Below, piece after piece: positions 8,686-18,254 of a stretch of DNA of 64,000 bases (positions are counted from its first letter, which is position 1; every line of letters starts with the position of its first letter). The notes beneath the pieces are model-generated. The model made no database searches and was not told the DNA's origin. It was given only the letters and a program-made list of their open reading frames with translations. The position numbers were made by a program, and so were the translations under genes. The stretch is from an uncultured Enhydrobacter sp. (GTDB lineage Bacteria > Pseudomonadota > Gammaproteobacteria > Pseudomonadales > Moraxellaceae), in contig CAMIOS010000008.1 in the NCBI GenBank assembly GCA_946222995.1, positions 19,868 through 83,867 of the forward strand, in the 5' to 3' direction.

Positions 8686-9312
8686 CTAGTATTTTTCAAG
8701 CAGGGTGATCATTTCTCGAAGTGCCATTCCTCGATGACTGATTTGGTTTTTTTCAGGTTTTGGTAATTGGGCAGCCGATTTTTGCAAATCTGGTAGCCAG
8801 AATAATGGGTCGTAACCAAAGCCATGCTCACCTTGCGGCTTAGCCAAAATTTCCCCTTGCCAACTACCTTGGGCAATCATCGGCAGTGGGTCATCGGCAT
8901 GTCGCACCAACGCAAGTACACAGATAAACTGCCCGACAATTGGCTTATCATTTCGCAACGGCTCAAGTATGCGCAGTAACTTTTGGTTATTGGCAAAATC
9001 CTTATTGTCTTTAAAATGCGGGTCATCTTGCGCAAATCTTGCCGAATAAATCCCAGGTTGTCCGCCCAATATCGGCACACAAATGCCCGAATCATCGGCA
9101 ATTGCCGGTAGACCGCTGATGCGACTGGCATGACGAGCCTTAATGATGGCATTTTCGATAAAACTCAGCCCATCTTCGATGGCATCTTCAACGTTAAATT
9201 GGCTTTGTGCAATGACGTCAATCGGCAAATTGGCTTGCTCAAATAGCTGTTGAAATTCGGCAAGTTTGCCTTGGTTGTTACTGGCTAAGACTAAAGTTTT
9301 TGGTAAAGGCAT
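8686..9312 (-). CDS. rdgB: RdgB, XTP/dITP pyrophosphatase
   Basis: A 208-residue nucleotide-pool sanitising enzyme of the HAM1/RdgB family. It hydrolyses non-canonical purine triphosphates (dITP, XTP) to monophosphates and pyrophosphate. Seen motifs are LVLASNNQGKLAEF at the N-terminus (substrate loop SNNxxK), ADDSGICV at about residues 73-80 (metal and catalytic region), GGQPGIYSARFA, and the C-terminal GFGYDPLFWLP with SHRGMAL. The usual DDSGLxV is DDSGICV here, a mild change. The start is the Met followed by PLPKTLVLASNN. Divergent from sodB. Confidence 0.93.
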   Translation of the reverse strand: MPLPKTLVLASNNQGKLAEFQQLFEQANLPIDVIAQSQFNVEDAIEDGLSFIENAIIKARHASRISGLPAIADDSGICVPILGGQPGIYSARFAQDDPHFKDNKDFANNQKLLRILEPLRNDKPIVGQFICVLALVRHADDPLPMIAQGSWQGEILAKPQGEHGFGYDPLFWLPDLQKSAAQLPKPEKNQISHRGMALREMITLLEKY

Positions 9313-9601
9313 TGCGGTTTCTCATTGTTAGTTGTGGATGAATGCATTGTGACTAATTTTAGCACATTCAACTAGCATTGCCGTTGGCAAAATCGGCTAT
9401 ACCAAACCACAACATAAAGAAAACTAAAATTTGGTATGCTTTAAACAGTGATACAGTCAAGGATGAATAATCCCTTGATTTTATCATGGTTAAATTTTGT
9501 TTTGTTTTATGGCAAAATAGCGTTGGTTTGTTGCCCTAACAACCAATTTACTAAATCTATAATAATGTTAACTCAGCCAATTTTTAGCTAAGGAAAAAAC
9601 A

Positions 9602-10228
9602 ATGTCACAAATTACTCTACCCGATTTACCCTATGCAAAAAATGCCCTAGAACCACATATCAGTGCCGAAACGCTTGAATATCATCACGATAAGCACCAC
9701 GCCGCCTATGTGAATAAACTTAATGAACTGCTACCAGGTTCAGGACTAGAAGGCAAAGAGCTTGATGAGATTATCAAAGCGACGGCAAAAGATGACAGTA
9801 AAGCTCAAATCTTTAACCAAGCGGCTCAAGTCTGGAACCACACCTTTTATTGGAACTGCATGACACCAAACGGTGGTGGTGAAGCCACTGGCGACTTAAA
9901 AGCCAAAATTGATGAAGCCTTTGGTTCATACGCCAAATTTCGTGAAGAATTTAAAAATGCCGCTGTCAGCCAATTTGGTTCAGGTTGGGCATGGTTGGTA
10001 GCCGACAGCGTGGATGGTAAATTATCGATCATGAAAACCTCAAACGCTGACACACCACTTGCGCACGGTAAAGTTGCGGTATTAACCTGTGATGTGTGGG
10101 AACATGCTTACTATATTGATTATCGTAACCGCCGCCCAGATTATGTTGATACGTTCCTAGATAAGCTTGTCAACTGGGAATATGCAAATGCTAAATACCA
10201 CGGCAAAGAAGCGGGTGTTGAAAAATAA
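9602..10228 (+). CDS. sodB: Iron superoxide dismutase
   Basis: A 208-residue cytoplasmic superoxide dismutase. The N-terminal signature ITLPDLPYAKNALEPHIS and the HHDKHHAAYVN block match SodB of enterobacteria. Metal ligands by alignment are His28, a His in VWNHTFYWNCM, and Asp and His in CDVWEHAYY. The combination of residues around GSGWAWLV favours the iron type over the manganese type. A ribosome site (AAGGAAAA) sits 7 bases before the ATG. Monocistronic, with a clear terminator at 10,309. Confidence 0.94.
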   Translation: MSQITLPDLPYAKNALEPHISAETLEYHHDKHHAAYVNKLNELLPGSGLEGKELDEIIKATAKDDSKAQIFNQAAQVWNHTFYWNCMTPNGGGEATGDLKAKIDEAFGSYAKFREEFKNAAVSQFGSGWAWLVADSVDGKLSIMKTSNADTPLAHGKVAVLTCDVWEHAYYIDYRNRRPDYVDTFLDKLVNWEYANAKYHGKEAGVEK

Positions 10229-10308
10229 CATCGATTACTAGGCTTGAATTTTATGCCTATCCAATACTTTAAATCGCTTAATAAAAATTGTTTAACGGTT
10301 TAATTTTT

Positions 10309-10338
10309 AAATCCCTTAGCATGTGTTAAGGGATTTTT
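10309..10338 (+). terminator. Rho-independent terminator of sodB
   Basis: Stem AAATCCCTTA / TTAAGGGATT with a 7-base loop followed by a run of T residues, about 80 bases past the sodB stop. Confidence 0.88.
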
Positions 10339-10491
10339 TAATGGGCAATATTTACCTAATAATTTGCTAACTGCTTAGCTAATCTCATTATCCTAACATA
10401 AAAAGTCATTTATTTTAGGTAAGTCCCAGTTTTTAATTCTTAACGTCATTTTATGTCGTATTAGTATACTTTAGCTCTTTTATTTGTTGGG

Positions 10492-10579
10492 AAATTTGTT
10501 ATGATAGCCACATGTAAATCAGCATCTCTTTAACCACTTTAGTTATTTTAGTTATTTATAATTCACCTGTAACAAATTT
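10492..10579. promoter_or_regulatory. recA leader: widely spaced 10-bp inverted repeat and candidate promoter
   Basis: A perfect inverted repeat, AAATTTGTTA at 10,492-10,501 and TAACAAATTT at 10,570-10,579, flanks the likely transcription start region of recA. TATGAT at 10,500-10,505 is a plausible -10 element. I see no classical CTGT-N8-ACAG LexA box. Moraxellaceae such as Acinetobacter lack LexA and use a UmuD-like repressor, so a different operator would be expected. Whether this repeat is one is a guess. The 376-base gap between sodB and recA otherwise holds only the sodB terminator. Confidence 0.35.
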
Positions 10580-10604
10580 TTTATACTCATATTAGGAGTC
10601 CAAT

Positions 10605-11663
10605 ATGGACGAGAACAAAGCCAAAGCCCTCACCGCTGCCCTTGCCCAAATCGAAAAGCAATACGGCAAAAACACCATCATGCGTCTTGGGGATGAGTCT
10701 GCCAAAGTCAATGTCGATGTGGTATCGACAGGCTCACTTGGACTTGATATTGCCTTAGGTATTGGCGGTCTGCCAAAAGGACGTATTGTTGAGATTTATG
10801 GTCCAGAAAGCTCCGGTAAAACTACCTTGACCTTACAAGCGATTGCCCAATGCCAAAAACAAGGCGGTACTTGTGCCTTCATCGATGCCGAACACGCCCT
10901 TGACCCAATTTATGCCAAAAAATTGGGCGTGGATGTCGATGCCTTATTAGTAACCCAACCGGATAACGGTGAGCAGGCGTTAGAAATCGCCGATATGCTC
11001 GTGCGTTCGGGCGCGGTGGATTTGATTGTGGTCGACTCAGTTGCTGCTTTGACGCCAAAGGCGGAAATCGAAGGCGAAATGGGCGATAGCCACATGGGGC
11101 TACAAGCTCGACTAATGAGTCAAGCCTTGCGTAAAATCACGGGTAATGCCAAACGCTCAAATTGTATGGTGATTTTCATTAACCAAATTCGTATGAAAAT
11201 CGGTGTGATGTTTGGTAGCCCCGAAACCACAACAGGCGGTAATGCGTTAAAATTCTACGCCTCAGTTCGCCTTGATATTCGTCGTATCGGCTCGGTAAAA
11301 GAAGGTGATGCGATTGTCGGTAACGAGACCAAAGTCAAAGTCATCAAAAACAAGCTAGCGCCACCGTTTAAAGAAACCAAGTTTGACATTATGTATGGCT
11401 CAGGGACGAATTATTTGGGCGAAGTGATTGATTTGGCTGCCGACCTTGATATCGTCAAAAAATCGGGGGCATGGTATAGCTACAATGACAGCAAAATCGG
11501 TCAAGGGCGTGCCAATTCGATTAAGTTTTTGGAAGAAAATCCTGCGATTATGCAAGAGATTGAGGCCAAAGTGCGTCATGAAAAATTGGGGGATGTGAGT
11601 GCGATTCCTGCCGAAGATGACCATGCTGATGAGCCACCGGCATTCGTGGAAGATGCAGAATAA
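10605..11663 (+). CDS. recA: RecA recombinase
   Basis: A 352-residue DNA strand-exchange ATPase, central to homologous recombination and the SOS response. The Walker A motif is GPESSGKTT near residue 66-74. Other landmarks are FIDAEHALDP, LLVTQPDNGEQALEI, VVDSVAALTPKAEIEGEMGD (20 residues) and NQIRMKIGVMFG. The acidic C-terminal tail ends in EDAE. A ribosome site (AGGAG) lies 6 bases before the start. recX follows 70 bases downstream after a hairpin, the usual pairing. Confidence 0.98.
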   Translation: MDENKAKALTAALAQIEKQYGKNTIMRLGDESAKVNVDVVSTGSLGLDIALGIGGLPKGRIVEIYGPESSGKTTLTLQAIAQCQKQGGTCAFIDAEHALDPIYAKKLGVDVDALLVTQPDNGEQALEIADMLVRSGAVDLIVVDSVAALTPKAEIEGEMGDSHMGLQARLMSQALRKITGNAKRSNCMVIFINQIRMKIGVMFGSPETTTGGNALKFYASVRLDIRRIGSVKEGDAIVGNETKVKVIKNKLAPPFKETKFDIMYGSGTNYLGEVIDLAADLDIVKKSGAWYSYNDSKIGQGRANSIKFLEENPAIMQEIEAKVRHEKLGDVSAIPAEDDHADEPPAFVEDAE

Positions 11664-11679
11664 TTGTTACATAACTTAT

Positions 11680-11715
11680 AAAACCCTAGGTGCCTTGATG
11701 GTGACTAGGGTTTTT
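11680..11715 (+). terminator. Terminator between recA and recX
   Basis: Stem AAAACCCTAG / CTAGGGTTTT with a loop of about 15 bases and following T residues, 17 bases past the recA stop and 18 bases before recX. Read-through would allow low-level recX expression, as reported for recA-recX in other bacteria. Confidence 0.82.
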
Positions 11716-11733
11716 GTTATTGAGTGTTAAAAA

Positions 11734-12369
11734 ATGATTGAACACAATCCCCAAGATATTTTATTACACATCCAAAATCAATTAATGACAGATGAAGAAC
11801 GACAGGCTCATCACGCCAAACTCAAAGCCGACAGCTATATGCGCTGGCTGGCGTTTTATTATCTGGGCAGACGGGAGCATTCACAAACAGAACTACGGGA
11901 TAAACTTATTGCCAAAGAATGCGACCCACAAGCCGTTGAAGCCTTATTACAAGAATTTATCGCAGAAGGCTATCAATGCGATGAACGTATGACCTCTGCT
12001 GTTATTAAAGACAGTATTGGCAAAAAACACGGCACGATTCGCATTTTTCAAACGCTCAAAAAACACGGCTTAACCACCATCAAATCCGCAAGTGGTATCA
12101 ATACTTGGATAGCAGAACACCCTGACTTTTTTAATGATTTAATCCTAAACTACATTGAAGAGGATACCAAACCGCTAGATGACAATCATTATGAAGTCGA
12201 TTGGTTACAGCAGGCGGTAGAAGCCCGTGTGCGTAAATATGGCAATACCATTCCCACCGATCCTAAAGAAAAAGCCCGCCAATTGCGATTTTTGCAATAT
12301 CGGGGCTTTGGGGCGGACGTGTGTTTTGAGGCGTTAAAGTATGATTTGACCACCATCAATGAGCGATAA
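11734..12369 (+). CDS. recX: RecX family regulatory protein
   Basis: A 211-residue mostly helical protein. RecX binds inside the RecA filament and limits its growth and activity. The sequence shows the three-helix repeats of the family: YMRWLAFYYLGRREHSQTEL near residue 35-54 (20 residues), then FIAEGYQCDERMTSAVIKDS and a late KARQLRFLQYRGF. It is slightly longer than the roughly 150-170 residues of many RecX proteins, mainly at the N-terminus and in a middle insertion. It is directly downstream of recA with its own start. Confidence 0.85.
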   Translation: MIEHNPQDILLHIQNQLMTDEERQAHHAKLKADSYMRWLAFYYLGRREHSQTELRDKLIAKECDPQAVEALLQEFIAEGYQCDERMTSAVIKDSIGKKHGTIRIFQTLKKHGLTTIKSASGINTWIAEHPDFFNDLILNYIEEDTKPLDDNHYEVDWLQQAVEARVRKYGNTIPTDPKEKARQLRFLQYRGFGADVCFEALKYDLTTINER

Positions 12370-12372
12370 AAA

Positions 12373-12394
12373 ATGCCCTTTGTGTAAAGGGCAT
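12373..12394. terminator. Hairpin between the convergent recX and OPT transporter genes
   Basis: Perfect stem ATGCCCTTT / AAAGGGCAT with a 4-base loop, 3 bases past the recX stop. It probably serves as a bidirectional terminator for the converging genes, although T-runs are short. Confidence 0.6.
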
Positions 12395-12426
12395 CGTTGT
12401 ATTTATCAAACTATCTCAGCAAAATT

Positions 12427-14484
12427 TTAAGATTTAGCACTATTTAATACCCGTTTAGCAAAGAAAATCGCTGCAGCAATAAAGATTGCCAGACCCAGCC
12501 ATTGCCCTGTGGTATCCCAGTTTTCAAGACCAAGTGATAAGGGGGCATCCGAGCCGCCACGAGTAACCGAGGCGGCAATGATAAACGCCATGACCACGCC
12601 CACCAAGCTTTCACCGACGATTAACCCTGCGGCAAACAATGTGCCGGTACGCTCTGCTTTTTCGAGGTTTTTGTTGAGCGTGTTTGGTGTACTACAGTTG
12701 GCGATGCGAGATTTGACCCACCAAGCCAACACCGTACCGATAAAAATTGGCATATTGACCGCAGGCGGTAAATAAATCCCCATACCCACCGCCAAAACTG
12801 GCAGACTGTATTTATTAGCCGATGATTTTTTGAGCAAAATATCCACAATAATCAAGGCAATACCGATACCCACACCGATTAAGATATAGTCACATCGCAA
12901 ATTATGTGAAAAAATTCCTTTAGCAATGGTCGTCATCAAGGTGGCTTGCGGTGCGCCCAAGGCTTGCGAGGCGTCCATATTTGGGCGTGGCATTGCCCCC
13001 GTAAAGCCATACGCTTCATACAGCAATTGCAACACAGGTGAAATCACCAACGCACCGACCACCGTGCCAATAATCAAGGCAACTTGTTGTCGCCAAGGGG
13101 TGGCTTTAACCAGATAACCGGTTTTTAAATCTTGCAAATTATCATTTGAAATAGTCGCCACGCACAGTACCGCCGAGCCACAGAACAATGCCAATGCGGT
13201 AATAAATTGACCATTGCCAAGGCTCATCAATTCGGGATTGGCATTACCAATCAACAATAACACCAGCGAAATCGCCACAATCGAGATGATACCAATCCCC
13301 GAAATCGGGCTCGACGATGAACCGACCAAGCCTGCCATATAACCACAAGCCGCCGCCACCAAAAAGCCGATGACAAATGCCAATAGCGTACATACCACGA
13401 CCAATAGCCACGCCGTAGCCGCAGGTATCGCCGCTGCCGCCACAAAATGATAAAAAGTACCCGCCAAAATCACGCCGCCAAGTATCAGCCAACCTATCAT
13501 GGCTTTTGGTGATAAATCCTGCTCAGTGCGATGGTCACTTGCATTAGCAGAACCGCCTTTTAACGCTTGCACTGACAGCTTTAAGCCTTCGACCATGGGT
13601 TTAAACAAGCTCATCAATGTCCAAATCGCTGCAATACCAATCGTGCCCGCCCCAATAAAGCGCACCTTTTCTTTCCATAGCTTCATGGCAAAAGCGACCA
13701 TTTCCATATCAGCAGGTTGCGAAATATGGCTTGACAACACAGGCACCGCCACACCCCACGCAATAAAAATTCCCACCAAAATCGCCATACCGCCGGCAAT
13801 ACCGACCAGATAGCCTGCGCCTAGCAGGGCAAGCGAAAAACCCATCGGCAACTGAAAAATCGCTGTCCCTGCCTTAAACCAATAACTTGCCGAATCAGCG
13901 ACCAATCGCAGACCACCCGTGGCAAAACTGACCAGCCCAGACAACACACCGCCTAAGGCAATCTCTTTGATACCTGTACCGCCATTGGCAGACGCGTCAT
14001 GTACCAAATTACCGTGTGCGTCCTCGACCAGCCCATCCCCTGCCTTCAAAATCTCGGCAGCTGCCACCCCTTCTGGATACGGCAAATCACTGTGCACCAC
14101 CATCGCATAGCGTAGCGGAATGGTAAAAATTACGCCCCAAATCCCGCCTGCAATACACAGCAAAGCAGTTTGCCAAAAAGGAAACCCTTGCCAATAACCC
14201 ACCATCAACAACGCAGGTAACATAAAAATAATCGATGACAACGTCCCCGCCGCCGACGCTTGCGTTTGCACCATATTATTTTCTAAGATATTACTGTCTT
14301 TGGCAAATTTTAAAATGGCCATCGAAATTACCGCTGCAGGGATTGATGAGGCGAATGTCAAGCCTACCTTAAGTCCCAAATACACATTGGAAGCGGTAAA
14401 AATCACCGTAATCAACGCCCCAAGAATCATCCCTCGCAAGGTCAATTCTTTGGCATTGGCATAATTATCCTGTACCTTTTGCAC
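12427..14484 (-). CDS. OPT-family oligopeptide transporter
   Basis: A 685-residue polytopic inner-membrane protein with about 14-16 hydrophobic segments. It begins with ELTLRGMILGALITVIFTAS near residue 13 (20 residues), the start signature of bacterial OPT proteins. Further signatures are YLGLKVGLTFASSIPAAVIS and NNMVQTQASAAGTLSS. OPT proteins take up short peptides or metal chelates using the proton gradient; the substrate here cannot be read from sequence. The soluble stretch around residues 150-170 contains the conserved LPYPEGVAAAEILKAG region. No operon partner is seen. Confidence 0.88.
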   Translation of the reverse strand: MQKVQDNYANAKELTLRGMILGALITVIFTASNVYLGLKVGLTFASSIPAAVISMAILKFAKDSNILENNMVQTQASAAGTLSSIIFMLPALLMVGYWQGFPFWQTALLCIAGGIWGVIFTIPLRYAMVVHSDLPYPEGVAAAEILKAGDGLVEDAHGNLVHDASANGGTGIKEIALGGVLSGLVSFATGGLRLVADSASYWFKAGTAIFQLPMGFSLALLGAGYLVGIAGGMAILVGIFIAWGVAVPVLSSHISQPADMEMVAFAMKLWKEKVRFIGAGTIGIAAIWTLMSLFKPMVEGLKLSVQALKGGSANASDHRTEQDLSPKAMIGWLILGGVILAGTFYHFVAAAAIPAATAWLLVVVCTLLAFVIGFLVAAACGYMAGLVGSSSSPISGIGIISIVAISLVLLLIGNANPELMSLGNGQFITALALFCGSAVLCVATISNDNLQDLKTGYLVKATPWRQQVALIIGTVVGALVISPVLQLLYEAYGFTGAMPRPNMDASQALGAPQATLMTTIAKGIFSHNLRCDYILIGVGIGIALIIVDILLKKSSANKYSLPVLAVGMGIYLPPAVNMPIFIGTVLAWWVKSRIANCSTPNTLNKNLEKAERTGTLFAAGLIVGESLVGVVMAFIIAASVTRGGSDAPLSLGLENWDTTGQWLGLAIFIAAAIFFAKRVLNSAKS

Positions 14485-14625
14485 TTTGTCCTCCTCTACC
14501 CACTTTGATACAACAAATTATTTTTTGTTTGATTACAAAAAGTAATTCATATTCATATAAATGCAAGATAATTGCAATATAATTTCACTATTTTTATTTT
14601 TTACGCAACAACTTTTTATAAAAAA

Positions 14626-14657
14626 AACCAAATAACCGTTGGGCTATTTGATTTTTT
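14626..14657 (-). terminator. Probable terminator of ffh
   Basis: On the minus strand, 32 bases past the ffh stop, a short stem CAAATA / TATTTG with a G/C-containing loop is followed by eight T residues. The stem is weak, so the call is tentative. Confidence 0.5.
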
Positions 14658-14688
14658 GTTGAAGTCATTAGTTTATTATTTTACTAGA

Positions 14689-16173
14689 TTAAAATCGAGT
14701 TTTAAATTTCGGTGGCATGGGTGGCATACCCTGCCCAACTTGTGTGGCGCTACCCTCAATCGGTTGTTGGGCATTGGCATTGTTATTGCCCCCAAATAGT
14801 GGACCGCCACCACTGCCCATGCCTTTGGTTAAGCCCTGTACCGCTTTCATCATTTTGCTAAGACCCGATGGGTCAGACAGCATTTTCATCATTTTTGCCA
14901 TTTGCTTGTGCTGCTTAAGCAATTGATTAACATGATGCACTTCTTTACCCGAGCCTGCGGCAATCCGGCGTTTACGGCTTGGGGTGATTTTATCAGGGTT
15001 TTGGCGTTCAAACGGCGTCATTGAATGAATCAACGCTTCCATTTCTTTCACCTTTTCCTCAGGCTTGGCTTCTTCAACCGCCTTTTGGATATCTGCGCCA
15101 TTCATCCCTGGCATTTTATCCAAAAAGCCCGCCATACCGCCCAAGTTTTTCATTTGTTGAAATTGGGTCAATAAGTCCTCAAGGTCAAATTCACCACCTT
15201 TTTGGATTTTTTTCGCCATTTTTTCGGCTTTTTCTCGGTCAAGTTTTTGCTCAACTTCTTCGACGAGCGATAACACATCGCCCATACCCAAAATCCGCTG
15301 TGCCACACGCTCTGGGTGAAATGGCTCTAGGGCATCGAGTTTTTCGCCCCGCCCCAAAAATTTAATCGGCTTGCCCGTGATGGCTCGCACTGACAACGCC
15401 GCCCCACCACGAGCATCACCGTCGGTTTTGGTCAAAATCACACCTGTCAACGGCAAGGCATCATTAAAGGCTTTGGCGGTATTTGCGGCATCTTGCCCTG
15501 TCATTGAGTCCACGACAAACAGCGTTTCGGATGGATTGACCGCTGCGGTTAATGCTTTAATTTCGTCCATCATGGCTTCATCGACATGCAGACGACCTGC
15601 GGTATCGATAATTAAGATATCTTGATATTGGATTTTGGCTTGCTCAATGGCTCGTTTGGCGATATCAATCGGATTTTCATCGGCATGTGATTCGACAAAG
15701 CTTGCCCCAACTTGGCTTGCGACTTGTTCGAGCTGTTTAATTGCCGCAGGACGATACACGTCAGCAGATACCAACATGACCTTTTTCTTTTGACGCTCTT
15801 GCAAGTATTTGGCAAGTTTACCTGCGGTCGTGGTTTTACCTGCCCCTTGCAAGCCTGCAAGTAGATAAATCACAGGCGGTTTACCTGTCATCTCTAGACT
15901 TTGATTAGCACTGCCCATCATTTCGGTGAGTTCGTCATACACAATTTTGACAAAGGCTTGTCCAGGGGCAAGCTCTTTGAGTACGTCTTGGCCGAGGGCT
16001 TTGTCTTTGACTTTGGCGACAAAATCACGAGTAACCGGCAAGGCGACATCGGCTTCTAGCAATGCCATGCGCACTTCGCGCAAGGTGTCTTTGATGTTGT
16101 CTTCGGTGAGTTGTCCTGTGCCTGTAATATTGCGAAGGCTACCTGATAATCGTTCGGTTAAGGTTTCAAACAT
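14689..16173 (-). CDS. ffh: Signal recognition particle protein Ffh
   Basis: A 494-residue SRP54 GTPase that binds 4.5S RNA and directs inner-membrane proteins to FtsY. It has an N domain, then a G domain with LAGLQGAGKTTTAGKLA near residue 105, DVYRPAAIKQLEQ, IDTAGRLHVDE and TKTDGDARGGAALS. The methionine-rich M domain includes GGMAGFLDKMPGMNG and KRRIAAGSGKEVHHVNQLLK (20 residues). The tail is rich in Gly, Asn, Pro and Met. Length is normal. It is divergent from the CcsA-like gene, an arrangement common in gammaproteobacteria. Confidence 0.97.
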   Translation of the reverse strand: MFETLTERLSGSLRNITGTGQLTEDNIKDTLREVRMALLEADVALPVTRDFVAKVKDKALGQDVLKELAPGQAFVKIVYDELTEMMGSANQSLEMTGKPPVIYLLAGLQGAGKTTTAGKLAKYLQERQKKKVMLVSADVYRPAAIKQLEQVASQVGASFVESHADENPIDIAKRAIEQAKIQYQDILIIDTAGRLHVDEAMMDEIKALTAAVNPSETLFVVDSMTGQDAANTAKAFNDALPLTGVILTKTDGDARGGAALSVRAITGKPIKFLGRGEKLDALEPFHPERVAQRILGMGDVLSLVEEVEQKLDREKAEKMAKKIQKGGEFDLEDLLTQFQQMKNLGGMAGFLDKMPGMNGADIQKAVEEAKPEEKVKEMEALIHSMTPFERQNPDKITPSRKRRIAAGSGKEVHHVNQLLKQHKQMAKMMKMLSDPSGLSKMMKAVQGLTKGMGSGGGPLFGGNNNANAQQPIEGSATQVGQGMPPMPPKFKTRF

Positions 16174-16333
16174 AGCGTGTCTCTAATTTTTTCAACATTC
16201 TCATATTATGGGGTTATTTTATGCTAAATTAAGCAAAACTGCTAATTAATTACTGATAAAATGGCAAATTATAGCGGTTGATTCAGTTTTCGGTGTTGTA
16301 TTTGTCCAATAATTTTTGATTTGAGAGGCGTGT

Positions 16334-17131
16334 GTGTTGTTAATGCTGATACTCAGCTTGGTTTGTTATGGCTTGACAATGGTTTATTTGCTATGGGGTA
16401 TTAGCCAACAAAAACCCATTAGTAAAGTCATGACATTGGGGTTATTGGGGGTGGGGCTAGCGGCTCATACCATGCTGCTGTATCCCAAAATCATCACCGA
16501 AACAGGGCTAAATTTTAACGTATTTAATGTGATGAGCTTGACCAGCCTGTTTATGCTGGGATTTTATTGGATATTTTGTTTATATCGCCCAATTTTAGAA
16601 TTAGGAATTTTGGCAACACCGTTGGCATTGGGCGGGGCGATGATTGGTTATATCGGCACTGCGCCCTATCAACCCTTGACCCAAATCACCCCGCTGTTAC
16701 AGGGGCATATTGTGTTGTCTTTGGCAGCGTATTCGGTGCTATTTATGGCGGCGGTACAAGCGGTGATGTTACGTTTACAGATTAAAGAGCTTAAACGTCA
16801 AACCATCCACCGGGTATGGGTTAATAAATTGCCTTCGCTTCAGAGTATGGAATCGCTGTTGTTTGATATGATAGGCGTGGGGTTTGTGCTGTTATCATTA
16901 GCGTTATTATTGGGATTTTTGGATACCACGGATTTGCTAGGGCAACATTTGGCTCATAAGACAGTTTTTAGCGGCTTATCGTGGCTCGTGTTTGGCGCAT
17001 TGCTAATTGGACATTGGCGTTTTGGTTGGCGAGGTATCAAGGCGAGCAATATGGCGATTTATGGGGTGGTTTTGCTTGGTATTGCGTTTATTGGCACTAA
17101 GTTTGTGCTTGAAATTATTTTGAGAAAATAA
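16334..17131 (+). CDS. CcsA/YpjD-type cytochrome c assembly membrane protein
   Basis: A 265-residue inner-membrane protein with about eight transmembrane segments, matching the YpjD branch of the CcmC/CcsA (haem-handling) family usually found beside ffh. It carries the conserved region LQGHIVLSLAAYSVLFMAAV (20 residues) near residue 120, where a histidine could ligate haem, and LPSLQSMESLLFDMIGVGFV, then GLSWLVFGALLIGHWRFGWR with a second histidine. YpjD itself has no proven role in cytochrome c maturation, so the function is inferred from family. The start is taken as TTG at 16,334; nearby ATGs would shorten it by a few residues. Confidence 0.8.
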   Translation: MLLMLILSLVCYGLTMVYLLWGISQQKPISKVMTLGLLGVGLAAHTMLLYPKIITETGLNFNVFNVMSLTSLFMLGFYWIFCLYRPILELGILATPLALGGAMIGYIGTAPYQPLTQITPLLQGHIVLSLAAYSVLFMAAVQAVMLRLQIKELKRQTIHRVWVNKLPSLQSMESLLFDMIGVGFVLLSLALLLGFLDTTDLLGQHLAHKTVFSGLSWLVFGALLIGHWRFGWRGIKASNMAIYGVVLLGIAFIGTKFVLEIILRK

Positions 17132-17199
17132 AAACCCGAACTTGGCAATCTTACGGCACAAAAATTGAACTAAAAACCCTTAAATAACGTTATCTAACG

Positions 17200-17235
17200 A
17201 TCCCTGTAATACCAATGGTTACAGGGATTTTTTTA
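17200..17235 (+). terminator. Rho-independent terminator downstream of the CcsA-like gene
   Basis: Stem ATCCCTGTAA / TTACAGGGAT with a 9-base loop and a run of T residues, about 70 bases after the stop codon. The remaining 310 bases up to urtE (17,236-17,546) are A/T-rich and I see no gene, RNA or repeat in them. Confidence 0.88.
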
Positions 17236-17546
17236 TCATCTCAATTAAAGTCATTTAACGTTAATTTCATCGGACGAACTCTGATAATTGTCACGCAAAA
17301 TGAGCCATTTTTTGTCATGACTATTTTACCAAATTTTGGCAATTATTTAAAATTAATATAAAATATTGGTGTTATTTGCTTATTCACAGGTTACATTTGA
17401 CTGTCGAATAATCATAAGATTTCTTTATTTGCCACATCACTAACATTCAAATACTGCTAAAATTAGAATTATGAACAGCCTTTTGGTAACTTACTTTAAT
17501 GACAAAATACGCTAAACCTTAAGCTTTCGATTCTGCTAAATAATAG

Positions 17547-18248
17547 TCAAATTGCAACCAACTCTCTGATGCCTTTTTCTGGCATTTCACTTCCTACACC
17601 TTGGGCAATGACCTGTCCACGCGCCATCACCGTATAGTTATCAGCAAGTTCTTCAGCAAAGTCATAAAACTGCTCAACCAAGACAATCGCCATATCGCCT
17701 TTATCCGCCAATGAGCGAATCACCCGTCCGATATCCTTGATAATCGATGGCTGAATGCCTTCGGTGGGCTCGTCCAAAATCAGCACACGCGGCTCAGATG
17801 CTAACGCGCGCGCAATGGCAAGCTGCTGCTGCTGCCCGCCTGATAAATCTCCCCCTCGGCGATAGCTCATCTCAAATAATACAGGAAACAGTTCATATAG
17901 ATAGTCGGGTACTTTTTTGGTTTTGCTGCCACTAAACTTTGCCATACCAATCAAAATATTTTCTTCAACGGTTAAGGTAGAAAAAATATCTCGGCCTTGT
18001 GGCACATATGCTAGGCCTGCTCTTACCCGGTTTTCGGGTGAGAGTTTGCTGATATCCTTACCATTTAGCAAAATCTGACCCGATTTGATGGGTAAAATTC
18101 CCATTAGGCACTTTAACAGTGTGGTTTTACCCACGCCATTTCTGCCCAAAATCACTGAGCATTCACCAATAGGGGCCGTTAGACTCACGTCACGCAAGAT
18201 GTGACTGCCGCCATAATATTGATTGATTGCGTTTATCTCTAACATCAC
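17547..18248 (-). CDS. urtE: UrtE, urea ABC transporter ATP-binding subunit
   Basis: A 233-residue ABC ATPase of the branched-chain amino acid/urea (HAAT) type. Intact motifs: Walker A GRNGVGKTT near residue 36-44, Q-loop region YVPQGRDIFSTLTVEENI, signature DLSGGQQQQLAIARAL, Walker B VLILDEPTEGIQP, and a switch region that reads VLVEQFYDFA (Gln after Glu, as in the UrtE/LivF branch). It is the last gene of the minus-strand urt operon, 6 bases after urtD. It pairs with UrtD to power urea uptake; since urtA and urtD are damaged it may now have no working partner. Confidence 0.92.
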   Translation of the reverse strand: MMLEINAINQYYGGSHILRDVSLTAPIGECSVILGRNGVGKTTLLKCLMGILPIKSGQILLNGKDISKLSPENRVRAGLAYVPQGRDIFSTLTVEENILIGMAKFSGSKTKKVPDYLYELFPVLFEMSYRRGGDLSGGQQQQLAIARALASEPRVLILDEPTEGIQPSIIKDIGRVIRSLADKGDMAIVLVEQFYDFAEELADNYTVMARGQVIAQGVGSEMPEKGIRELVAI

Positions 18249-18254
18249 TGCTCC

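Noticed and set aside
17132..17170. Possible small gene or repeat: AACCCGAACTTGGCAATC resembles CCCCGACCTTGGCAATG at 22,752
   Set aside because: The similarity is short and the two places share no other structure; left as chance or an old dispersed fragment.
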